This document shows positions 28,801-35,209 of a stretch of DNA of 64,000 bases, piece by piece. The notes below the pieces were generated by a model. That model did no database searches and had not been told where the DNA came from. It worked only from the letters and a program-made list of their open reading frames with translations. The stretch's first letter is position 1. Each line of letters starts with the position of its first letter. Origin of the DNA: an uncultured Lachnospiraceae bacterium (GTDB lineage: Bacteria; Bacillota; Clostridia; Lachnospirales; Lachnospiraceae); NCBI GenBank assembly GCA_934432595.1, contig CAKRYR010000002.1:62001-126000 (forward strand). Direction: 5' to 3'. The translations under genes and the position numbers were made by a program.

Positions 28801-29300
28801 TGTGCAGCATCTGTTAATCCTGAAGATACTTCAACTTTTTTATTACCTAAAGTACTTTCTTTTGTAGCATCTGTTGGAGCTACACTTCTTTCTTTTCCGT
28901 CAAAAGCGATTCCTTCATCTACGGACTTTACTGGATCTCCTTTTTGTTGTGAAAAGCCAGTTGTTTTTGCAATGCTATATGCAGTTGCATATGTTGCACC
29001 AGTAACCTTAGCTGTATCATTAATTTGAGCTCCATTTACAAGATCAGTAGCATTAATTCCTAATTTGCTCTTTAAATCAGCTTCTGTAAAAGTAATGTTT
29101 CCAGCATTTACTGTATTAATCGTATTAACAATAACTTTTCCATCATTTGCAGTAGCGTCTGTACCTGCTGGCAATGTAACAGTACCTGAGGCAGCTTTTA
29201 CTTCCTTAACAAATACAGGACTTACAGTTAAAGTACTGAAAGCAACAGCGAATGCCATTGAGTAAGCGATTAACTTTTTCGCAAAATAATTCTTTCTCAT
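25872..29300 (-). CDS. Large secreted Ig-like/FN3 repeat protein A
   Basis: A 1142-residue protein with an N-terminal signal peptide (MRKNYFAKK, hydrophobic core, KEVKAA). The middle is about 800 residues of beta-rich Ig-like repeats with recurring Y-x-C/W blocks. An MBG-like segment follows (YTVTYDENINVG), and two FN3 domains close the protein (about 965-1142). No LPXTG, choline-binding or SLH motif is seen, so attachment is unclear; surface or matrix binding is inferred. Signal peptide and FN3 part are almost identical to protein B (35099-38572), while the middle is strongly diverged. GGAGGAAAGAC precedes the start. No good promoter was found directly upstream. Confidence 0.85.
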   Translation of the reverse strand: MRKNYFAKKLIAYSMAFAVAFSTLTVSPVFVKEVKAASGTVTLPAGTDATANDGKVIVNTINTVNAGNITFTEADLKSKLGINATDLVNGAQINDTAKVTGATYATAYSIAKTTGFSQQKGDPVKSVDEGIAFDGKERSVAPTDATKESTLGNKKVEVSSGLTDAAHGVQWYKLVPSETTVEVPYLDGTTTKTEVAKVKYWTLVAENAFEKANDDTKLYFEEVTPANLGLYLAVKLDSNGLTTDSTDYALVNLYEASDTTVTATPATVKGIVGGNAVVEVTVKSTKKDLTYSWTRGGTKLPQYTSNRIELTNLTNADFGTYKCTVNDTIRDVSANVTLTLDGTNASTVKDKMTNIYTDVVALDTDDTLLNDKLSLTTSIPSNADYRYVWQVVGKKISTLLTENDVMSYDGTNKNITINDKTSNNITTVKCYAVSVEKYNELFKTKLDAVADASANTKYAALCDLIDTAAAGSSSDALFTETFTLGKDDTSTIKTSEVKVVKVGGSFEMTAPTVEGTTNSSQLTLNGGSPLVDKTDATVKSYKVNTASYSDFGKYEWTVSNGTDTAIHTLNVIYVSDLTASATDVTSKLQVKDLELKVNATSSLPLSYTWKFVKNADTNLDDDNPTPATDVTTFSTINATIDNNVVKIGTLADDHIYIPEVKKEDPTQGNKVNEANYFVCEVTDGVATRTVTIKVNKVVPFTVYGPNGKELVATTNDTFAVKGIKDREYTFAPKVDVAEGEEVTYKWTKGSSATTLSTDPTFTITYDGTTPTYNCTITDKNNKYDSKVVKYSVTTMSTTSVGEATDNYKVTTKDLVYTGEELEGVVSVEHLNGLNPDFTLVKDVDYTVTYDENINVGIARATINFIGKFEKVTETKGKLTATFLIDRADNELKVEDKTVVLGGSVQPKTTNKAGAPVAYVYYADADCTTEIAVPTKVGTYYVKATSIATTNYNQAESNVAKVVIVPGKVKMLGTSRTASSVKLNWTKATGATSYRVYYKAPGAKSYKVFKNTTATSMNVTGLASATTYTFAVKAYAKTAGYSKVYATKKTTTAPAKVATPSVTAGSKKATVKFTKVARATGYQIYMAKGNGKYVKVKTTTSTSFTKTGLAKGATYKFKVRAYKTVGSNTYYGAFSSAKAVVVK

Positions 29301-29460
29301 GTCTTTCCTCCTATTTTTCCTATCAATATGATTATTTTGTTTTGAGAGATTGTGTTACAACGATACTAATTTCTAATCATCTATGGATTTACTTTGGAAC
29401 GCATCCTAGCTTTAGTTAAATTGATTAATTATCTTAGCACTCGTTAACATTTATCTCTTT
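29190..29460 (-). repeat. Inverted repeat, left: leader and signal peptide of gene A
   Basis: Read on the minus strand this matches 34828-35209 almost base for base through the leader, binding site and signal-peptide codons. The right copy has an extra 110 bases between two CTAGGA six-mers where this copy has one. Homology stops abruptly at 29460/34828. Confidence 0.85.
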
Positions 29461-29767
29461 GCAAATAGTGAATAGGGAAATATATGCAAATATATACAAA
29501 AAATAACTTTGAAAAGTGCCTATTTTAAAGGGTTTTTAGAATAAAAATGAATAAATAATACAATTATTGGAGATAATAGATACTTACATGTTACTTTATA
29601 TAGGTAAGTTCATATTATCGACAGTGTAGGATGAACTTCCAGCAAATGGTAAGAAGGCAAACTAGGGATTAATAGGGTTTGTCAGTTCCGATTTCATTTA
29701 TAGTAAATGAGTCGCTAGTGACTTTTTACTACATATTGATAATATTATAGAAAGAAGGATTGATGAA
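29461..29767. other. Spacer between left inverted repeat and recombinase
   Basis: About 300 bases. No convincing minus-strand promoter for gene A was found here. A short aagttcat/atgaactt hairpin near 29605-29637 and an AGTCGC/GTGACT hairpin with Ts near 29709-29727 lie in the recombinase leader and could be attenuator-like. Confidence 0.4.
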
Positions 29768-30841
29768 ATGCGATTACCAAATGGTTATGGAGGAGTAATT
29801 AAATTATCGGGGAAGAGGAGAAGACCATATGCAGCAAGGATTACTGTAGGGTGGCATGAACATGAGATAACAGGAAAGAGGGTGCAAGAGTATCAGATTA
29901 TAGGATATGCTAAGACAAGGCAAGAAGCACTTGAGGTATTGGCGAACTATAATAAGAATCCTATAAGTATGACTGTTACAAAGTTAACTTTCAAGGATGT
30001 GTATACAAGGTGGTCTGAGGAAAAATATCCAACCATTTCTAAGTCAAATGTTACAGGTTACAAGGCTGTCTATAAGTTATGTGATAAGCTAAATGATAAA
30101 TCATTTAAAGATTTAAAATTGGATGATTTACAACGTACGATAGATACTTGTGAGAAGAATTATCCAACATTACGAAAGTTAAAGGTTTTATTTAATCAGC
30201 TATATGATTATGCAATGAAGCATGAGATATGCTATAAAGATTATTCACAGTATGTAAATATCATTAAATATAAGGAACGTAACCCTAATAAAAGTAGTAG
30301 AGATAAGTTTAGTCATAGTGAAATTGATAGGTTATGGCTAAAGAAATCTAATCCGTATTATCAAGTAATACTTATGTTAATATACAATGGTGTGCGTATA
30401 TCGGAGTTACTTAATCTGAAGAAGGAAAATATTAATCTTAAGGAACAGTATTTTGAAGTAATTAAGAGTAAGACTGAAAATGGTATACGTCAGGTGCCTA
30501 TTGCAGATGCTGTTCTGCCATTTTATAAGGAATGGTATAATTCAAATCCAAAGTTTCCTTACTTATTATATACGACAGAAGGTAGAAGATTTGAATATAG
30601 GAATTATTATAAGCATTATTTTACGCCACTTATGGAGAAACTTCATATTGAAAAGACACCACATTGTTGTAGACATACTTGTGTATCTATGTTGGTAGAG
30701 GCGGATGTAAGTCAAACCTTGATAAAGACTATTGTAGGACATACTGGAGCAATGTCTCTTACGGAAAAAGTATATACTCATCTAGACATTGATGAATTGG
30801 TCGATGCAGTAAATAAAATGTATGTGCCAGAGAGTATATAA
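29768..30841 (+). CDS. Tyrosine site-specific recombinase (integrase type)
   Basis: A 357-residue protein with the full catalytic set: Arg210 (NGVRISELL), Lys near 235, His299 and Arg302 (HCCRHT), His325 (VGHTG) and nucleophile Tyr336 (EKVYTHLD). The N-terminal about 60 residues look like an AP2-type arm-binding domain, as in Tn916-like integrases, and a SAM-like core-binding domain follows. No excisionase, relaxase or conjugation gene is nearby, so it does not look like the integrase of an intact element. It lies within the segment bounded by the inverted repeats, which suggests DNA inversion. AAGGA is eight bases before the ATG. Confidence 0.92.
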   Translation: MRLPNGYGGVIKLSGKRRRPYAARITVGWHEHEITGKRVQEYQIIGYAKTRQEALEVLANYNKNPISMTVTKLTFKDVYTRWSEEKYPTISKSNVTGYKAVYKLCDKLNDKSFKDLKLDDLQRTIDTCEKNYPTLRKLKVLFNQLYDYAMKHEICYKDYSQYVNIIKYKERNPNKSSRDKFSHSEIDRLWLKKSNPYYQVILMLIYNGVRISELLNLKKENINLKEQYFEVIKSKTENGIRQVPIADAVLPFYKEWYNSNPKFPYLLYTTEGRRFEYRNYYKHYFTPLMEKLHIEKTPHCCRHTCVSMLVEADVSQTLIKTIVGHTGAMSLTEKVYTHLDIDELVDAVNKMYVPESI

Positions 30842-30857
30842 TAGGAAGAAATAATTT

Positions 30858-30914
30858 AGAGTAGATTGGGTTTATATTAATTATTATAATCATAAATTCA
30901 ATCTACTCTTTGTT
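30858..30914 (+). terminator. Terminator of the recombinase gene
   Basis: agagtagattg (30858-30868) pairs with caatctactct (30899-30909), 30-base loop, then T-rich sequence. Confidence 0.6.
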
Positions 30915-30954
30915 TATTTAATAACAAATTGTGTTGCATTTCTTATTAAATAAA
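30913..30954. repeat. Small palindromic repeat, copy 2
   Basis: 12-base perfect arms (30913-30924 and 30943-30954) around a core AAATTGTGTTGCATTT that matches the core of the palindrome at 2361-2396 except for two transitions. Both copies sit directly behind a terminator. Confidence 0.5.
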
Positions 30955-31316
30955 AAACGTTCTACTGGGGATGCACAGCTTTTGGATGGGATATGTTACA
31001 CTCGACAATATAATATATAATCTGCACAAAAATTTTCGTTAATAAGTAAAATATATATACAACTTTAATAATTACATTTTGTATATTGTAAGTTACTTTT
31101 TTGATACTTGTGTGTTACTTATTTAAAGGATTACGAGAAACTTAACAAATTATAAATAAATTAACAAAATATTAAAAAAATATTAAAAATATATTGACAA
31201 AGTATATGAAAATGTGGTTAAATAAATATAGGGATATTTTGTATGGAATAATTTCATACATTTTGGTTAATAATTATAGGTGTTATTTAAGTGTCATTGA
31301 GAGGGGTTATGCTATC
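30955..31316. other. Intergenic leader with putative promoter
   Basis: About 360 AT-rich bases. TTGACA at 31194-31199 with TTAAAT 18 bases on is a plausible promoter for the membrane-protein pair. The upstream open frame starting at that TTGACA is therefore unlikely to be translated. Confidence 0.45.
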
Positions 31317-32540
31317 ATGAGAATAATGAGATCTGATGATGAGCAAATAGTATCAGCACAAGGCCGATACCAATATGGACAAAATAATATGTATTATAAT
31401 CAGCAGAGTAATGGTAGTTGCGCTTACGATGCTGATGTTGATTTCTCTTATAGTGGTAGACAATTCATGAATGAGCTAGCTAAGGATAGAAAGTTTGGTA
31501 CAAGTAATATCAGACCAGTAGAGAGAGATAGAGACAGTTTCTCAGAGAGGATATATCAAGATGCTATCGAAGAGGCATCAAGAGTCAAGACTATGGGATA
31601 TTTTAATGATCTATCTAAGATAGAAGGAACTAATCCTCTTCATAATACTATACCTGGAAGATTGAGAGAGAAGGCTAGTATACATAATCAGACTAATGAA
31701 ATTCAAAATAAGACTAATGTTCAGAAATCCAACTTAAATAGTATTAATTATAACGATATTAAAGTTAATGATAATATAAATAATAGTAGTTACAATAATT
31801 TGGTAAAGAATGATTTTAGCAAAGGTGCTGATGATAAAAAAATAGTATATTCAGAGAAGATGATGGCACCACAAGAAAATAACGTAATGTCATTTGGAAA
31901 TAAGGAAACGAATATATCTAATATGGAGAATATGCCATTTGGAAATAAGCGAACAATTCCTCCAAATGGAATATCAAATATGGGTGCATCATCATTTCAA
32001 AATAATCAAATGGCTAATTCAGGAATAAGTTCATCTATAGCAGCTAATATAAATAACCCTAGTAAGTATGATGAGCTGATGGACAAAGTTAGAGATAATA
32101 TTCAACATGAGATAGAGACACAGTTAGTGGAAGAAGGTAGAGAAAAGCTTAGAGAAAAAGTTAAGGTACAAGTTAACAATATACCTTATAAAGCTACAAA
32201 AGAATATACTGGTGGCTCATTTGGAAGACAGGTGGCAGAACAACAGTTACAAGTTAGAGATTATAAGGTAGATAAAAGTACTAAAGGAGATGGAGAATCA
32301 GGAGAGGATAAGAAAATGGGAATCCTATCGTGGATAATCCTAGTTCCATTTATGATAGTTCCAGCAGTTGGACTTATAGTATCGGGAGTTATTTCATTTT
32401 TGGTACCAAAAGACAAACCACTTAAGGTATTCGCTAGATTTTGTTTAACAGTACATTTGGTAATGTCGTTAGTAGCAGTTTATATGTATTTTAAAGGATA
32501 TTTGGATATAAGTTTGATTAAGAAGTATATTAATTTCTAG
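31317..32540 (+). CDS. Asn/Gln-rich protein with two C-terminal membrane helices
   Basis: About 407 residues; no known family recognised. Residues 1-300 are hydrophilic and rich in Asn, Gln, Ser and Tyr. Residues 260-300 are charged and likely coiled coil (DELMDKVRDN, EEGREKLREKVK). The C-terminus has helices in GILSWIILVPFMIVPAVGL and FCLTVHLVMSLVAVYMYF. Its last 80 residues resemble those of the next gene (KMG, then hydrophobic helix, then K-x-FAR), so the pair are diverged tandem paralogues. ATG at 31317 follows GAGAGGGG. Located in the putative invertible segment; role unknown. Confidence 0.6.
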   Translation: MRIMRSDDEQIVSAQGRYQYGQNNMYYNQQSNGSCAYDADVDFSYSGRQFMNELAKDRKFGTSNIRPVERDRDSFSERIYQDAIEEASRVKTMGYFNDLSKIEGTNPLHNTIPGRLREKASIHNQTNEIQNKTNVQKSNLNSINYNDIKVNDNINNSSYNNLVKNDFSKGADDKKIVYSEKMMAPQENNVMSFGNKETNISNMENMPFGNKRTIPPNGISNMGASSFQNNQMANSGISSSIAANINNPSKYDELMDKVRDNIQHEIETQLVEEGREKLREKVKVQVNNIPYKATKEYTGGSFGRQVAEQQLQVRDYKVDKSTKGDGESGEDKKMGILSWIILVPFMIVPAVGLIVSGVISFLVPKDKPLKVFARFCLTVHLVMSLVAVYMYFKGYLDISLIKKYINF

Positions 32541-32553
32541 AGGGGGTTATAAT

Positions 32554-32997
32554 ATGCAAGCAGAGGATATGAGCATTTATTGGAATCAACGTAAGGGACA
32601 ATATGAAACAAACAATTATAATTATTATAAACAAGATAATACATTTACAAGAACAGCTGATCAAAGATCAAGATATAGTGAAACAACATCTTATCAAGAG
32701 GAAGAGAAAGAGGCAATAGATGAAAATGCAGTAAAAATGGGTTCATGGCTAGGAACATTTTTCCTATTATTAATACCTGTTGTAAACATCGTTGCACTTA
32801 TTAAAATGGCAATTAGCTGTAAATCAGCTAGTAAGAAGTCATTTGCTAGAGCAGCATTACTTATGGGACTTATTTGCATTACTATAGGATTAGTATTTGT
32901 TGCACTTACTTGCGATAAGATAGATTATACTGTATATATGGATAAAGCAATGGTTATTGTAAATAAAATCGCTGGTGCTGTAAAAAGAAGCATATAG
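32554..32997 (+). CDS. Small membrane protein, paralogue of the upstream gene
   Basis: A 147-residue protein: 60 hydrophilic, Tyr/Asn/Gln-rich residues, then two helices (GSWLGTFFLLLIPVVNIVAL and ALLMGLICITIGLVFVAL) separated by a Lys/Ser loop, with a short amphipathic tail. It starts 13 bases after the previous stop with AGAGGGGG, so it is cotranscribed. The layout recalls small two-helix DUF proteins. No function is assigned. Confidence 0.6.
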   Translation: MQAEDMSIYWNQRKGQYETNNYNYYKQDNTFTRTADQRSRYSETTSYQEEEKEAIDENAVKMGSWLGTFFLLLIPVVNIVALIKMAISCKSASKKSFARAALLMGLICITIGLVFVALTCDKIDYTVYMDKAMVIVNKIAGAVKRSI

Positions 32998-33034
32998 TTT
33001 TAGTTGATTTTTGTAAGATAATAGTTAATAATAG

Positions 33035-33066
33035 TGGTTGTCACGTGTGTGGCAACCATTCTTTTG
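33035..33066 (+). terminator. Terminator of the membrane-protein pair
   Basis: tggttgtcac (33035-33044) pairs with gtggcaacca (33049-33058) with one wobble, loop gtgt, then T-rich tail. Confidence 0.65.
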
Positions 33067-33113
33067 TGTTTTAGGAAATGCAGGAGATATTTATATAAGA
33101 GAGGATGATATAT

Positions 33114-33854
33114 ATGCAAGAGAAGATAGTATATAAACCATATAAGAAAAGTTTTGATTATTCATATACACTAGGAGCATTTCCAACATTAGAATTAATA
33201 AAAGCTAAGAAAGAGCTAGTTAGATGTATATACGTTCATTCTAAGTATGATGGAAGTGTAGATATAGAGAAGATATGTAAGGATAACAATATAGAATTAC
33301 GTTATAGTGATAAAGGAATAAATAGAATAAGTACTAAGGAAAACTGTATGATTGCAGGTATATTTGATAAATTTCAATGCGAACTGGTTAACAAGAGACC
33401 CCATGTTTTATTAGTTAATCCAAGTGATATGGGAAATATGGGTACTATAATAAGAAGTATGTTGGGATTTGGTATAAAAGATTTGGCTATAATATCTCCA
33501 TGTGCAGATATATTTAACCCTAAGACTATACGAGCATCTATGGGAGCTGTATTCAAGATAAGACACAAGATATATTCATCATATGAAGAATACGTAGGAG
33601 AGCATGGTAACCACGAAATGTTCCCATTTATGCTAGATGGAGATAAAACATTGGACATTAACGATTGTCCTAAGTCAGAACTATACACACTTATATATGG
33701 AAATGAAGCAACAGGACTATCACCTGAATATAAGAAGGTTGGACAAAGTATATTCATTCCTCAGACTAAGGATGTTGACTCTCTTAATTTGCCAATATCT
33801 GTAGGAATAGGGTGCTTTGTATTTACAAGCAATAACCCTATAAATAAGAAATAA
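33114..33854 (+). CDS. TrmH/SpoU-family RNA 2'-O-methyltransferase
   Basis: About 246 residues with the three SPOUT motifs: NPSDMGNMGTIIRS (motif 1), IYGNEATGLS (motif 2) and DSLNLPISVGIGCF (motif 3), which build the knotted SAM-binding fold. About 95 extra residues at the N-terminus probably bind RNA. Substrate (rRNA or tRNA) cannot be told. ATG at 33114 has GAGAGG seven bases upstream; the ATG at 33105 touches that site. Its place inside the central segment between the inverted repeats is odd for a housekeeping modification enzyme. Confidence 0.85.
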   Translation: MQEKIVYKPYKKSFDYSYTLGAFPTLELIKAKKELVRCIYVHSKYDGSVDIEKICKDNNIELRYSDKGINRISTKENCMIAGIFDKFQCELVNKRPHVLLVNPSDMGNMGTIIRSMLGFGIKDLAIISPCADIFNPKTIRASMGAVFKIRHKIYSSYEEYVGEHGNHEMFPFMLDGDKTLDINDCPKSELYTLIYGNEATGLSPEYKKVGQSIFIPQTKDVDSLNLPISVGIGCFVFTSNNPINKK

Positions 33855-34101
33855 ATAGAATGGATATTCATAAGTAAGAATTGAAATTTTATAAATCAAT
33901 TGGTGGAAAATATAAATAAAAAGTAAAAATAAATAAGCAAATTTGAATAATAAAACCAAAGGATAAAGCTTGCATTAAGACTTCGGTAACTCTATTGAAT
34001 AGCACCCTTAGATGTATTATTATATAGACATAGCAAAGATATTTAATCATTTGGGGAAACGATTAATTGCTTTGGGGATTATAATAAAAGGGGTTATTAT
34101 T

Positions 34102-34299
34102 ATGAGTTTAGTATTGAAATGTGCAGCAGTTGGAGGATTTCTGTACTATTTGGAAATAAGAAGACCTGAAGTCTATCTTAAGAGAAGTAAAAGAGCAAGG
34201 GTATGGATTGAACTTACAAAATGGGCAATTATTATTGGATTCTTTGCATTGGTATTTGCAGCAGAACAGTTCTTCATTGATAATTTGATGACGTTCTAG
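34102..34299 (+). CDS. Small membrane protein, 65 residues
   Basis: MSLVLKCAAVGGFLYYLEI, a basic loop (VYLKRSKRAR), then a second helix (WAIIIGFFALVFAAE). AAAAGGGG lies seven bases before the ATG. The frame stays open upstream to 34012 but without a binding site. Unknown family; a two-helix hairpin in the membrane is predicted. Confidence 0.55.
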   Translation: MSLVLKCAAVGGFLYYLEIRRPEVYLKRSKRARVWIELTKWAIIIGFFALVFAAEQFFIDNLMTF

Positions 34300-34795
34300 T
34301 TCATATAATTAAATAAGGTTACAAGTTTTTATTCGAACATAAATCATTTATACACATAATAGGGAAGTCATTTCGCGCGGAATGGCTTTTCTGTTATTTT
34401 TGGGGAAAATATCTATACCTTTAAATATAGAAGCGGTGAACGAATTAGCAAGTGTGGAAGGTGACATAGTAAGTGACATTAAACATGGTAATTATTGGCA
34501 ATTAGTTATCTTAATCTTAAATAAATTCTGGTATTCACTAGTATGATACTTCCTTAAATATAATAGGTTTATCAAATCTAAATTAGTCGTAGCTAACATT
34601 TCTTAGTACATATTATCACCAAAATTTCAAAAATAGGGGCTAAATATATAAAAAAAAATGACGATACAACTGTTGCTACGTAAAAAATGAGCGATTATTG
34701 GGAAAAAATACCTAGTACCAATAGGGGAAAAAGTCCGAAAACTGGTACTTAGAGAAGAAATTTGTAATTTTTCAAAAAAAATTGACAAAATATGG
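34300..34795. other. Intergenic region inside the central segment
   Basis: About 500 bases. A hairpin at 34365-34388 (aagtcatt/aatggctt, loop tcgcgcgg, then Ts) is a likely terminator for the small membrane protein. The rest is AT-rich with partial inverted repeats around 34708-34752 and no gene recognised. Confidence 0.45.
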
Positions 34796-34824
34796 TTGCA
34801 AAATTTTTTTAGTCGTAGTATACT
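34796..34824 (+). promoter_or_regulatory. Outward promoter of FN3 gene B at the inverted-repeat border
   Basis: TTGCAA (34796-34801) and TATACT (34819-34824) with a 17-base spacer; an additional TTGACA lies at 34782. The predicted transcription start, near 34831, is where homology with the gene A leader begins. The promoter lies just inside the unique central segment and points out to gene B. Confidence 0.6.
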
Positions 34825-34827
34825 TGT

Positions 34828-35209
34828 CAAAGAGATAAATGTTAACGAGTGCTAAGATAATTAATCAATTGAATTAGAGCTAGGAAGTTAGTTGATTATT
34901 AGTTGGTTAATTATTTACCAATCTATTTAATTATTCATTAATAATTAAATACTTAACTAATTAATCTGCTAACACGTATCACATACCCACTAGGATACGT
35001 TCAAAGCAAATACATAGATGATTAGAAATTAGTATCGTTGTAACACAATCTCTCAAAACAAAATAATCATATTGATAGGAAAAAATAGGAGGAAAGACAT
35101 GAGAAAGAATTATTTTGCGAAAAAATTCGTAGCTTATTCAATGGCATTTGCTGTTGCTTTCAGTACTTTGACTGTAAGTCCTGTGTTTATTAAGGAAGCT
35201 AAGGCTGCT
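34828..35209 (+). repeat. Inverted repeat, right: leader and signal peptide of gene B
   Basis: Partner of 29190-29460. It contains a 110-base AT-rich addition (34886-34995) framed by CTAGGA at 34880-34885 and 34990-34995. That suggests either insertion here or deletion between the six-mers in the left copy. The addition can fold (TTAATTATT/AATAATTAA). Confidence 0.85.

Noticed and set aside
31194..31316. N-terminal extension of the Asn-rich membrane protein from a TTG
   Set aside because: The TTG is part of a TTGACA promoter element and has no binding site; ATG at 31317 has GAGAGGGG.
29768..34299. Integrative conjugative element or prophage with this integrase
   Set aside because: No relaxase, conjugation, replication, capsid or excisionase genes and no tRNA attachment site are visible.
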